A stretch of 64,000 nucleotides of DNA from assembly GCA_019915015.1 (NCBI GenBank), contig JAHBBC010000022.1:372001-436000 (forward strand). Reading direction: 5' to 3'. Of this stretch, positions 1 to 10,626 are shown piece after piece. The number at the start of each line of letters is the position of its first letter. Position 1 is the stretch's first letter. The notes under the pieces are model-generated. The model saw only the letters and a list, made by a program, of their open reading frames with translations, made no database searches and was not told the DNA's origin. The position numbers and the translations under genes are program-made. Source of the stretch: Auriscalpium vulgare. Taxonomy: Eukaryota > Basidiomycota > Agaricomycetes > Russulales > Auriscalpiaceae.

Positions 1-1372
1 CGTTAACTGCCGATGCCAGTGCGCCCGCCTCTTGCAACACGGCAATCACCCCGGCCTGCGTGCAGACGCTCTACGGCATCCCCACGACTTCCGCTACTGC
101 GTCGCCAAACAATATCACTGTGCCAGGCTACATTGGGCAGTACGCACAGGCCGCTGACCTGAAGGTGAGCTTCGAGAAGCGACTTTCTAACGACATTTGC
201 TTATGTGGTTCCCGCCAGCAATTCCTGACGCAGTTTCGTCCGGACCTCTCGAACTTGACCACCTTCACGCTGCAGACGATCGACGATGGATCGAATCCAC
301 AAGGAACCAACGACGCTGGAATTGAAGCTGTACGTTTTCCAAGGCCTTGGATTTTTTCTTCGTTTCTAATCTCAAACGTGTAGAATCTTGACATTCAATA
401 CACCGTCGGAGTCGCCTCAGGCGTCCCTGTTACCTTCCTCTCTGTTGGGAATGGTAATCAAGACGGCGACTTAGATGGTTTCTTGGATACCGTCAACTAT
501 CTGGGCACTCAGCCTGCCTCAGTGGTGACGACCAGCTACGGTTTCGACGAGTACGAAATCTCCCGTGCTTTGGCTGTGTGAGGTCTCCCATATTTCGCGA
601 CGTTCGTCACTAATGTGGATCCAGCAATCTCTGTAACGCTTACATGCAGCTGGGTGCGCGCGGCACGTCCGTCCTTTTCGCACCTGGTGACGGTGGTGTC
701 TCGGGTTCGCAGAGCGGGGTGTGCCTCACCTTTGTTCCGACCTTTCCATCCGGCTGTCCCTTGTACGTTCGCCTTGTCCCACGCACAGAGCCCGACCAGC
801 TGATGGCGCTTCATGACAGCATAACCTCAGTTGGCGCGACGCAGTTCGCCAACGAGACCGCGGCGTCCTTCTCCTCCGGCGGCTTCTCCAACTACTTCCC
901 CACGCCGTCGTACCAGACAGCCGCCACAAAGGCCTACATCGCGAACCTAGGCATCATTAACGCAGGCTTATACAACAGGTCGGGCCGCGGGTTCCCAGAC
1001 GTTTCTGCCATCGGCGCGGCCGTCACGATTGTATCTGGAGGCGAGACGGAGAAGGTTGATGGGACGAGCTGCTCGAGCCCGATCTTCGCCAGTGTCATAG
1101 CGCTGCTGAACGACCGGCTCATCGCCGCGGGCAAGTCGCCGCTGGGATTCCTGAACCCGTTCTTGTACTCCACCGGCGCGAGCACGCTCAACGACATCAC
1201 CTCCGGCAGCAACCCTGGTTGCGTATCGCCCGGCTTCCCAGCAGCCAAAGGCTGGGATCCTGTACGTTCTCCTCGCTCCACGTGCGGCGAGTCTTGCGCT
1301 GAGTTTTACCTACAGGTGACAGGCCTCGGGACGCCCAACTTTCCAGCGCTGCTCACTGCTGTTGGTTTGTGA
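1..1372 (+). CDS. Sedolisin (S53) serine-carboxyl peptidase, copy 1, 5' end outside window
   Basis: This is the C-terminal two thirds of a sedolisin, the secreted acid tripeptidyl/endopeptidase family of fungi. The frame opens at base 3 inside the segment between propeptide and catalytic domain. It continues through NDAGIEA and, after an intron, NLDIQY, which carry the family Glu and Asp of the Ser-Glu-Asp triad. The oxyanion Asp lies in PGDGG and the nucleophile in DGTSCSSP; the gene ends with VTGLGTPNF and a TGA at 1370-1372. Introns are inferred near 166-218, 330-382, 580-629, 760-816 and 1262-1314 by comparison with the complete paralogue at 30.0-32.1 kb. The residue before GDGG is Pro where the paralogue has Ser. 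I see no frameshift, so it may be functional if the missing 5' part is present. Confidence 0.9.
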
Positions 1373-1569
1373 TCGCTGGCGTGCCAGTGGGGCATGATTT
1401 CTTGGGCGTTGAAGACTTCCTTGGTGAAGTAGTGCGTAAATGTGCGTACGAGGTTGATATGATATGTGGTATCAGTTCTTGGGCGTTGTGTAGTTACAAG
1501 GTACAATTAAAATACCGTGGCCCGCGCCCCGTCATTGGCGCTTGAAAGAATGGAGCGCATGCCATCGTC

Positions 1570-1950
1570 ATTGTCTTGGGTAAAAAACAGAAGGACTGAG
1601 AATTACGCAGAAGCCTCAGACTCAGAGCGAAGTCTACACCTGCGACCGGCGTGCTCTCTCACGGATCGGTCTCGGATACAATCATGTACGCATTGCAATG
1701 TGGACACTGTGATCGCGTCAGATACGGAAGGACGAGGAAGTGATGCGAACGCACACGGGCATGGGCGGCCTGCCCTTCGTCTAGCGTCCTCCGTCCCACC
1801 ATTCTCGCCCCGATTAAACTACCCCACCATCGGCACATTCTCCGAGGTCAGAAGAGGGACAGTCGCTTGCGGGCGTGGCAGAAAACGAGACAAATCGACA
1901 TAAACACCGACCCATAGCAATGAGATCATCACCGATATTCAGGGTAGCTG
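1570..1950. repeat. Local repeat module, copy 1 of 4
   Basis: The stretch around 1600-1950 is recognisably related to 22980-23380, and its distal half is related to 3780-4040 and 4100-4345. Shared landmarks are CAGAGCGAAGTCTACACCTG, GCGTCAGATACG, a TCTCCGAGG/CCGAGGTCAGA block and a CGACCCATAGCAA-like block. Divergence is moderate, with small indels. It is non-coding as far as I can see. Confidence 0.65.
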
Positions 1951-2529
1951 GTGCAGACCTAGGCGGACAAGAATACGTCAGGGATGTGGCAGGGATTGGG
2001 ACTCGAGCGGTCCTCCAGCTGGGCATCCAGAGCTGGCTGGCTGGCTGTGGATACATGATCGACTCGCTACTGAGCTGCGGTTGGCCCGGTTGGAGAGGCG
2101 CGTACGTTATGTCGAGCAGGTATGGGACAGGCATATCCATTGACGCGATGGAAGAAATCTGCTGATGATGAACATAAATAAGTCAATAACGAAACCTGGC
2201 TGAGACGCACCTGCGTCCATCTTGATACACGTCAGTATGGTCTGTTGCAGAGACTGTCGCCAGACCTGAAGGCCTGACCGCCAAAACTCGGAAGGGTCCG
2301 GCAAACGTATGCCCTTATGGGCTTTCGACAAAACACCACCAGCTCGATGAGTTGCAGGTGGTCTACTAAGACGTCAAGGCAGGAGTTGACGAGGCTAAGA
2401 GCGTGTCGGAGGGCGACTGTGCGAGAGTCAACGCGGAGCGCAACACCGCAAGACGAGCATGACCGTCGTCGGCGAACGAGCTGTCGGGCGATGATCAGGA
2501 GAAGCAAGCAGACCTATTGCTGATGACCG

Positions 2530-2750
2530 AGACTGAGACTCGGAGGAGCATTGCCGCACTATTTGAATCGGAGCCCAAATGTTAATCTTCGGCCCGGCGC
2601 GCTTTCCTCCAAGCTGCCGTGACGAATCGACCGACACACACTCAAGCAGCAGCTCTCTTGGCTGCAGGGCAGCTCACGCAGGCTCCGGCAGACTCCAGGG
2701 TGTATTCTCGCGGTCCGTTCACCGGCTGAGGTGCGTGTTTGTTTACGCGA
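2530..2750. repeat. Dispersed repeat, related to 34870-35080
   Basis: The segment starting at the GAGACTCGGAGGAGCATTGCCG motif and ending at CGGCTGAGGTGCGTGTTTG aligns by eye with 34870-35080, with scattered substitutions and small gaps. Landmarks are AATCGGAGC, TCTTCGGCCCG, CAAGCAGCA and GGTCC.TTSACYGGCTG. No coding capacity or terminal repeats are visible, so it could be part of a non-autonomous element or an old segmental duplication. Confidence 0.6.
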
Positions 2751-3774
2751 CGGGCCTCGGGTCGCTGTACTTAGCAAAGCTGCTTGGCACCGCTGCTGGA
2801 GCGCTGCCTCTGAGGTGTCTAGGATCGAGAAGTAGTATCAGAAACAAGACGATGGTATACATGAAGTCGCTAGTACTGAGTAGAATTGAAGCACTCGAGC
2901 GTCGGAAGGTGATGCCTGACAGAAATCGTGCGGCGAACTTCCCGCCGTACGCGTTGTTAATCAACGCGACAAATATACATTGTATTTTCCTTACAGGACA
3001 AGCATTATAAAATTTCGACCACCTGCGCCTGTCGGTGCACCATCAGCAGTGGGAGGGACAAAATCACAAGCTCAGGACACTCACCTAGTTCCGCAATCAG
3101 ATTGTCTGAGAGTGGGCTAGCGCTGACGGCGGCAAGCGTGCCTATGTGCGCGTCAGCCCTACGTGCAGATCCACTGAACAAAATCGGTTGCTCACCCAGA
3201 GTAACCGGCACCGCTCCATGGCACAGCACCGCGTTCGTCGCTGCCCACGAGGTGCCGTTCACGGTAGGCGTGCGCAAGGCCGGTGTCCGTCAAGCATTCA
3301 CCAGGACGAGCGCAGGAGTCGCCAGGCGCGTACCAGTCCGCGGCGGCGCTGACTATTGCCACGATGGTGGTGCTCGAGGCGTAGCTTCAATGCGCCACAA
3401 AAGGTTGAAGGCCGGCGCGATTGGGGGAGGCTGGAGGGCGAACGCTGAACGCTCCATGGTGGGGTGGATGGGGGGCGTCGGATCAGATACACACGCGTAC
3501 TACCTCGAGGACATTTGCGGGGTAATGCCATCGGGGTTCTGAGGGCGTGCGCCTGGAGCTGGAGACTCGGAAGAGCAGACGTTCTCGATTTGACACGCGC
3601 AGCATCGGGGAGTTCTAAAGGGCCTTGACAGAGGAAAACCCGCATGTCCGGGAAGGGAACTAGAGGACGAGATGAAAGCGATGTCGCGTGTGGTATGACA
3701 TTGAGCGTACCTTACTCCACGAGCGGCCATGTCTCCGACTGCGCAGAAGAGACGCAGGGAGCGCATTGTAACGG

Positions 3775-4345
3775 CCTGCGATTGAGTCAGATGCGGCACG
3801 ATGAGAAAAAGATGCAAAAACACACCTGAGCATTCTGACGTAGCCATTTGTCCAGCGTCCTCCAGCCCTCCATCCCAGACCCAATTTTACTAGCCCACTC
3901 ATTGGCACATTTGGTTAAAAATCCGAGGTCAGAGGAGGTACAGTCGCTTGCTGACGTTGGAGAAGAAGGAAGGCAGAGAGCGAGACGAGGCACGCGAGGG
4001 TCGCACAGACCCACGCCATCGATTTGGGCACCAAGACCGATGCAGACGGACAGGAAATGCGGTGGGACGTAGGGAGCGCATTGCGATGTCCTACGTTGTT
4101 GATGAGTCAGATACGGCACGATGAGAAAGAGATGCAAAGACACACCTGAGCATCCTGACGTGGCCATTTTTCCATCGTCCTCCTGCCCACCATCCCGGTC
4201 CCGCTTGCACTACCACATTTGGTTAGAACTCCGAGGTCAGAGGAGGTACAATCGCTTGCTGACGTTGGAAAGGAAGGAGAGAACGAGACGTGTCACGCGA
4301 GGGTCGCACCGACCCACGCCATCGATTTCGGCGCCAATAGTCAGG
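3775..4345. repeat. Tandem duplication, about 320-bp period
   Basis: Two adjacent copies run from about 3782 to 4038 and from about 4102 to 4345. Both begin near GAGTCAGATRCGGCACGATGAGAAA, continue through ATGCAAARACACACCTGAGCAT and CCGAGGTCAGAGGAGGTACA, and end at GACCCACGCCATCGATTT. The copies differ by substitutions and a roughly 20-bp indel, so this is not a recent event. Confidence 0.75.
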
Positions 4346-4816
4346 ATAGCTGCTACTTACAGGCGGAGAGAGAAGAGTACGGCAGGGATATGAATGGGAT
4401 TCAACTCGAGCGGTCCTCTGCGTGTCACTGCAAGAGCTCGCTGGCCGTTCGATGGTTACCGACCGGGCCAAGACCGGGCCGGCGAGGCAGAGCGGTCGCT
4501 GGTACAACACACTCGGCCATCGCTTCGCTGGAGTCGGACATGGGTGTGGAAGTAGTCGTGAAGTAAGATGCGATTGCATGCGCTGCGGGAATCGACGAGC
4601 TGCTATGTAGCAGCCCCCTTCAATTGAGCGTTCAAACTCCGAAAGCCCCCTTGATGAGTCAGTGACTCGGCGGCGTAGCAACCGAATCGCCTCTTTCAAC
4701 ACGCTCATCCACTGGCAGCAAAGGGAGGCACTGCAGCAGCGCTCTATACGTATAACACAGTCAGGTATGCTATGTTTATGCTGAAGTCGTTCGCTGACCC
4801 TGACCGCACGCTTCTT

Positions 4817-6206
4817 TCAAAGTTTTGCGCGTTGTGCGATCGACAGCCGCCCGAGGATGTCCAGCACCACCTGCGCAAGCTCGTCCGGAGTCTCCTGGGG
4901 AATCTACCACAACAGCTCAGCAAATCTCATGCGCTTCCCTTCCAGCTGCACGCGCGGCCACTCACATAGTATCCAGCCCCCTCGACCGCCCTCACCTCTG
5001 CGCCACTGCGCCGCAGCCTCTCGTGCACCGCGGACAGCGCTGCCTCCAGCTCCACATACCTATCTCCGCGTGTCAGCGTTGCGTGGTCTTGTGGTCTCCC
5101 TGGGCACGCACCAGAACTTGCGCACGCCGCCGACGACGATGCACACCGGCGTCGCGCTGGCGACCATCTGCTCGAGGCGCCGCACGAGCTCGCCCGTCGC
5201 GGGGAAGTCGGCCCACGTCGCGCTCTCGTGCGCCGGCGGCGTCTTCGGCACCCACGCGCCGGCGGCGTCCGCGCGGAAGTACGTCTGCTGCGGGCGGGCG
5301 GGGGTGAGCAGGCGGCAAGCGGACGCGCGGGTGGGCTCACGCATGCGATGTCGAGCGCCTCGGGGTGGAAGGCCTTCCACGGGCGGTGCGTGCGCAGGAA
5401 ATGCACGCCCTCGGTGCGCGAGGGCCAGTGCGCTGGCCGGCTGGCGTTGTACTGCGTAAAGGCGGCGACGTGGTGCGCCAGCTGCGCGTGGCTCTCCTGC
5501 GGGATGTCGGGGCCCTCCACCATGACGAACGCGCGGAAGTGCGTACGCAGCTCAGGCACCGTGCCGGCGAAGAAGCTCAATTACGGGAACTGCGTCAGCA
5601 CGGACTTCGGATCGCAGGCTGTGTGGCGCGCTCACATCGCGACGGCGCCGGCGGAGTGGGTGACCGCGACCAGGCTGCTGCGCTCGGCGGGGGAGACGTG
5701 CGGCGAGTCGAGCAGCGCGCGGATCGCGGCGCCATATTGCGCGATGGGAACTGCAGGTGCGTGGCGGGTCAGCGCGCGTCTGGGCCCGGGCGACGGGCGG
5801 GTGCTTACAGAGGTGCTGGTAGTGTTCCCTCAGCAGTGCTTCGTTGAGCACCGCTGTGTCACCGTGGTTGGGCGATTCGACGACCCATGCGGCGCTGACT
5901 TGCACCGGGGTGTCGTCGCGGTACGCCTCGAACACACGACGGAGAAACGGCGCCCACAGCTCCGCGCCTTCCGTCGATCGCCCGTCAATATCGACGTCCC
6001 CGCGATGAATAGCACTCACTGCCACCAATCGGACACGTCAAGAGCAAGGTGCATGTGTGCGGCGCGTCTGGGTCGGCCGAGGAAATGCGCGTGGCATTGA
6101 ACTTGAAGGGGACGGGGCTGAGAGCCCGGATCTGTGGGCATTGAAGGATATGCGCTGACACGGAAACGCGGCCGTAGTCGCCGACCGGCGAGGTCGTGGT
6201 GGTCAT
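4817..6206 (-). CDS. Alpha/beta-hydrolase-fold protein
   Basis: The gene starts at an ATG at 6206 (MTTTTSPVG) and ends at a TGA at 4817-4819 after LGRLSIAQRAKL. Joining exons across short introns (about 5960-6036, 5752-5815, 5583-5632, 5283-5344, 5045-5100 and 4905-4970) gives a protein of about 330 residues. The middle contains VTHSAGAVAM, which fits a GxSxG-type nucleophile elbow with Ser in HSAG. An earlier AAWVVESPNHGDT segment and a C-terminal EVRAVEGAGYY segment may supply the other active-site elements. The substrate is unknown; the family includes esterases, lipases and peptidases. A broken paralogue lies at 23700-25081, and the two share exon structure. It is convergent with the sedolisin and divergent from the MFS gene, about 550 bp apart. 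Confidence 0.8.
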
Positions 6207-6754
6207 CGCAGCGGGTTGCTCAGGCTACTAAACCGGTGCGTACGTCATCTCTCTTGCTAGCCAGTTTTACTGATCGTCTCAAGAGTCAACCCGCCGCGGT
6301 GCATCTATAATTTTCTGAAATAGCTATCATTAGAGTTCTGCGCCGCCGAGCTCCCAGAGGGTGTGCACTGACGTGGCCGCTCAACGACGGCAATAATGTT
6401 GTGGGCTTTATGTCGAACATTCTGATTCCGTGGATCGCGAGTTGGCATATCAGAGTGGATAGACCACGATCGTCGTCGTCGTCACTGGGCCGTGCGCAGC
6501 ATAGGCGCAGTGAAATCTGAGCTCAGAAGTTGAAGCAGCTTGAAGCCCGAAAGCTAGACAGGCCAGTACTTAGACCAAGGCGTCAACGGGACGCGGGACA
6601 ATTAACTGGGCCCGGTGGTGCATCGCCGAAACTGCCGAGTTCCGACATAGGCAATGCGCCTTCCTATTGCGCATGCGGTGCCACCCCGCGATGCCCAAGT
6701 ACTTATATCGACGCCTCGTTTGACTGGTTCTCGACGCTTTCTCCTCTCGCCCTC
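6207..6754. other. Divergent intergenic region, hydrolase / MFS
   Basis: This is the shared upstream region of the minus-strand hydrolase and the plus-strand MFS transporter. The first 90 bp match the upstream of the decayed hydrolase copy; TGATCGTCTCAAGAGTC occurs at 6271 and 25410, marking the end of the duplicated segment. A weak TATA-like TTATATCG lies at about 6713-6720, roughly 40 bp before the MFS ATG. No gene is seen. Confidence 0.55.
6713..6720 (+). promoter_or_regulatory. Weak TATA-like box of the MFS gene
   Basis: TTATATCG lies about 40 bp upstream of the chosen ATG at 6755, similar to the TATA-to-ATG spacing of several other genes in this window (about 35-60 bp). It supports the start but is a weak match. 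Confidence 0.35.
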
Positions 6755-8185
6755 ATGCAGGCCAAAATGCTGTCCCCCGCCAGCAGGTCCTCGCTCGACA
6801 TTCCCATGGACGACTATGGCTCCAAGCAGTCCCTCGCGCCCTCGACCCACCCGCCACAGCATCCTGTGCGCCACGGCGGCGTCCGCGCGTGGATGACACT
6901 GTTCGGCGCGTGCGTACCCCTCTTATTCACACCAAATCTGCCTGATGAGCTGCCCCCAGCTGGCTCGCCATCGCGGCGACTTTCGGCTACACGTACTCCT
7001 TTGGCATCTACCAGGACCTGTACACGCGCGAGCACGCTGCATCCGCCACGCGCGTCAGCTGGATTGGCGCGACGCAGCTCTTCCTGCTCATCGCAACAGG
7101 CCTGCCCGCCGGCAAGCTGCACGACCTCGGCCACTTCCGCGTCGTCGTCACAGTCGGCTCGGTCCTTTTCACATTCTCGTACGTGTGCTGTCCACCCGAG
7201 TCGACTATATGCGCGATCTCACTGACGGTATAGGCTGTTCATGGTCTCGCTCCTGCACCCGGACAAATACTCTCTGCTGTTCCTCTCGCAGGGCATTGGG
7301 ATGGGAATCGGGGCAGGCCTGGTGTACATTCCAGTCTTGGCCGTCCAGGCAGACCATTGGGGCCCCCGGACTTCGCTCGCCATGGGCGTCGCGTCCAGCG
7401 GTACGCGTCTTCTTCTCGCTTTACCCGCGCCGCGCCAGGCTCACGCCAGCGGACAGGGCTGCCTGTCGGTGGGACGTTCTTCCCGGTCATGCTTAACCAG
7501 CTGCTTCACAACGGCGTGTCCTTCGCGTGGAGCGTGCGCGCGTCCGCATTCTTGGTGCTCGGAATGCTGCTCGTCGCGAACGTGTTCATCAAGTCCTACC
7601 CCCGTGCGCCGTCGCCGCAGGGAGAGAAGCCATCGAGCATGAAGGAGTTGTTGACGGACGCGCCGTACATGTGCGTTGCGCTGGGGTGAGGACTGTTATT
7701 TTGCGCGCGTCGGGTGGTGCTGACTCGCGCTGCAGTGGGCTGTTTATGAACTGGGGGATCTACTTCCCATGTCCGCCCACGATGTTCAATTGCAATCCGC
7801 GCGCTGACACGACAACGCAGACTTCTATCTCCAGCTGTACACCATCCTTCACGGCATGGACCCCACATTCGCCTTTTACACGGTCAGCGCCGTTGCCCCT
7901 CCTATGCCCCACCGCCCACTGACGCCCCACAGCTCACGATCCTGAACGGGGCCGCGATCCCCGGGCGCATCCTCCCCAACCTGCTCGCACAGAAGTACGG
8001 CGCGCTGAACGTGTTCACGGCGTCCGCATTCTCCTGCGCTGTCCTCGCGTGGGCCTTCTTCGGCGCAAAATCCATCGCTGGCGTCGTCGCCTTTGCCGTC
8101 ATCTACGGGTTCTTCGCCGGCGCATGTACGCGTGCTCACCCAATCCGTCTGCATACTGACATCTGATTCACCTCCCCGCGCAGGG
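6755..8185 (+). pseudogene. MFS transporter (monocarboxylate-transporter-like), 5' part, split by transposon
   Basis: The ATG at 6755 starts MQAKMLSPAS. After a short cytosolic N-terminus come GGVRAWMTLFGA, then, across introns, WLAIAATFGYTYSFGIYQDL, VSWIGATQLFLLIATGLPAG, LSQGIGMGIGAGLVYIPV, PVGGTFFPVMLNQ and LTILNGAAIPGRILPNLLA. This series of hydrophobic segments with GxGxG and PxGG motifs is typical of fungal MCT-like MFS permeases. Introns are near 6911-6959, 7179-7233, 7402-7460, 7687-7735, 7792-7823, 7885-7931 and 8128-8183. The reading frame ends exactly where a KDZ element has inserted, two bases into the exon after the last intron; the 3' part resumes at 21917. As it stands the gene cannot make a full transporter unless the element excises. 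The substrate cannot be told from sequence. Confidence 0.85.
8178..8185. repeat. 8-bp target-site duplication, left
   Basis: GCGCAGGG here is repeated exactly at 21917-21924, directly abutting the two ends of the KDZ element. Eight bases fits the TSD length of KDZ/Zisupton-type and hAT-type elements. The TSD spans the 3' splice site (CAG|GG) of the MFS gene. Confidence 0.85.
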
Positions 8186-8255
8186 AGCCCTGTCTGTTGT
8201 TAAGGTAACTTTTGGCCTACTAGAGTAGCAAATAGAAAGTACCAATACTAGCTGA
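8186..8255 (+). repeat. Left terminal inverted repeat of KDZ element
   Basis: Positions 8186-8255 pair with the reverse complement of 21845-21916. Shared runs include CTGTC, CTAGAGTAGCAAAT (one mismatch) and CCAATACTAGCTGA. The left copy is more diverged near its tip (TTAAGGTAAC against TTAGTAAAGTAGTAC), while the right tip is nearly identical to that of the second element copy at 63627. Confidence 0.88.
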
Positions 8256-8394
8256 ATAGAAAATTTTACCAAGTCTCTGCAATTGAGGCTACTTTGGCTG
8301 GGCTATATAGGTGGCACAGTAATTACTTTCCCTAATTTCCAGGTCTCGGGCCCTGGGTTGAATACTGTAGTAAATACTTCGGTAGGTTTATCAG

Positions 8395-10200
8395 CACCCC
8401 CAATGTGCGGACATAGTATTCACTTTTGGTTAGCTATCCTATCCTGGTGACTGCGCGTGCATAGTGTTTACTTCCAGTCGGTTGTCCGGACGTAGAGCGC
8501 ATAGTATTCACTTTTGGTCACGGTCGGCCCCCAGCACGTACTGTGTTTACTGTCAGTATTCACTGCGGGTGCGCAGTATTCACTCAGGGCGCCGGTTGTG
8601 GTATCCACTCCGTGCGGACAGTGTTCACTGCGGGCATGAAGTATTTACTCCGGACGCGCAACATTCACTCCGGGAACTGGTGCGTGGTATTCACTCCGGA
8701 CGTGAAGTATTTACTCCGGGCGTGCAGTATTCACCCGGGACGGGAAAACTGACTTGCAGACCTGGTGCATAGTATTTATTCCGGGCGCGCAGTATTTACT
8801 CCGGGCGCGCAGTATTCACTCGGGACGCGCAAAATTCACTCGCGGACCTGGTGCGTAGTATCTACTCCGGGTGTGCAGTATTTACTCCGGGCGTGCAGTA
8901 TTCACTCGCGGACTAGGTGCGTAGCATCTACTCCGGGCGCGCAGTATTTACTCCGGGCGCGCAGTATTTACTCCGGGCGTGCACGTATTCACTCCGGGAC
9001 CTGGTGCGTAGTATTCACTCCAGGCATGCAGTATTTACTCCGGGCGTGCAGTATTCACTCGGGACACGCAAAATTCACTCGCGGACCTGGTGCGTTGTAT
9101 TTACTCCGGGCGCGCAGTGTTTACTCCGGGCGTGCAGTATTCACTCGGGACGCACAAAATCCACTCGCGGATCTGGTGCGTAGTATCTACTCCGGGCGTG
9201 CAGTATTTACTCCGGGCGTGCAGTATTCACTCGCGGACTAGGTGCGTAGCATCTACTCCGGGCGCGCAGTATTTACTCCGGGCGCGCAGTATTTACTCCG
9301 GGCGTGCACGTATTCACTCCGGGACCTGGTGCGTAGTATTCACTCCAGGCATGCAGTATTTACTCCGGGCGTGCAGTATTCACTCGGGACACGCAAAATT
9401 CACTCGCGGACCTGGTGCGTTGTATTTACTCCGGGCGCGCAGTGTTTACTCCGGGCGTGCAGTATTCACTCGGGACGCACAAAATTGACTCGCGGATCTG
9501 GTGCGTAGTATCTACTCCGGGCGTGCAGTATTTACTCCGGGCGTGCAGTATTCACTCGCGGACCTGGTGCGTTGTATTTACTCCGGGCGCGCAGTGTTTA
9601 CTCCGGGCGTGCAGTATTCACTCGGGACGCTCAAAATTCACTCGTGGACCTGGTGCGTAGTATCTACTCCGGGCGTGCAGTATTTACTCCGGGCGTGCGG
9701 TATTTACTCCGGGCGTGCAATGTTCACTCGCGGACCTGGTGCGTTGTATTTACTCCGGGCGCGCAGTATTTACTCCGGGTGTGCACATATTCACTCCAGG
9801 CGCACAAAATTCACCCTGGGACCTGGTGCGCAGTATTCACTTCGGACGCGTAGTTTTTACTCCGGGCATTTACTTACTCTCACTTCACGGGCGGCCCTGC
9901 ACACATGGTATTTGCTTTCAGTCCTTGTCTATACCCGGAACAGCATGCGTAGTGTTTAATTTGATTTTGCTCATTGATCCTCGCTGGATACTGCACGGAT
10001 AGTTTTTACTTTCAGTCGAGTGCATGCGTAGTATTTACGTCCATTCCGAGTCGGTTATTCAGGTCCTCACATAGTATTTACTTCCTTTCCGTGCTCTATT
10101 TTGCACGCGATCTGTTATTCACGCGTGCATAGTATTCACTTCCACTCACTTGTTGAGCTCGTTTGAATCATCAGCAGAGTCGCGGTAGTATTTACTTGCA
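8395..10200 (+). repeat. Left subterminal minisatellite array of KDZ element
   Basis: This is a dense array of 20-21-bp units of the form AGTATTTACTCCGGGCGTGC, with variants such as GTATTCACTC. Units are sparse and degenerate at both edges and tight between about 8630 and 9860. Two 325-bp higher-order units (about 8765-9089 and 9090-9414) are near identical, with a partial third unit after that. The apparent ORFs in this stretch read as repeated YSGRAVFTPG peptides and are by-products of the repeat. The mirror array is at 20480-21740. Confidence 0.9.
8765..9414 (+). repeat. 325-bp higher-order repeat, two tandem units
   Basis: Offsetting the sequence by 325 bases gives almost perfect identity across this interval: the same order of GTAGTATCTACT, GCACGTATTCACT and AAAATTCACT variants recurs. 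The unit contains about fifteen of the short repeats. A third, internally deleted unit follows from 9415. This pattern indicates recent unequal exchange or replication slippage. Confidence 0.85.
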
Positions 10201-10626
10201 TCGCTCAGTGAAAACTACCAAGTCGACTTGCATGTCGCGCACAGATATGAGCACACATTCTATTTGTCATTCGCACGAGGGACTGCGGATAAACTACGAT
10301 CGAGAGACAATGTACTACGTGATATACGAGGTGGGCACGTTCAGTGCCAAAGGGGATGAAAAGAAACTCGGCGTGTTGAGCGCCAAAGAAAATCCAGGAA
10401 GGCAGCGCGTTGAGCGCCGAAGTAGATGTATGGATGCGGCGCGTTGAGCACCAATGGAAGGCGGCGCATTGAGCACCAAAGGGAAGGATAAAATACTAAT
10501 CAAACCTCAAGGTGTGTTGAAACACCGTCCATGGGTTGAACACCGCGCGCAATGAAGGCCGCTGGGAAAATCTTGAAAAATGCAGGGTCGTGTTACTCGT
10601 GCGCCGACTCGGACTGGACGACGTGA
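10201..10626. other. Element-internal non-coding region with a short GTTGAGCRCCAA repeat
   Basis: Between the left array and the minus-strand gene there is no supportable gene. From about 10373 to 10485 a short motif (GTTGAGCGCCAA / ATTGAGCACCAA) occurs four times at intervals of about 25-35 bp. It lies downstream of the minus-strand gene, so it may belong to its 3' region. Confidence 0.55.

Larger units (their letters stand above)
1373..4816. other. Gene-poor spacer with decayed local repeats
   Basis: I find no convincing gene between the sedolisin stop and the hydrolase stop. The spacer is made of repeats listed separately: a module shared with 23.1-23.4 kb, a dispersed repeat also present near 34.9 kb, and a tandem pair at 3.78-4.35 kb. 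A motif containing TGAGTCAGTGACTC near 4654-4668 is conserved in the second segment copy near 23548-23562. It resembles a Gcn4/AP-1-type bZIP site, but function is unknown. Short ORFs here are discontinuous and match no family. Confidence 0.6.

Noticed and set aside
4825..6100. Plus-strand ORFs across the hydrolase gene (e.g. 5228-6100)
   Set aside because: Antisense shadows of the minus-strand hydrolase; Arg/Ala-rich composition typical of GC-rich antisense frames.
8464..10002. Several overlapping ORFs encoding repeated YSGRAVFTPGAQYLLRA-like peptides
   Set aside because: They are the direct translation of the subterminal 20-bp array; frames follow the repeat period and there is no start context or domain.
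8395..10200. CRISPR-like array
   Set aside because: Units are contiguous with no unique spacers of constant length, and the genome is fungal.
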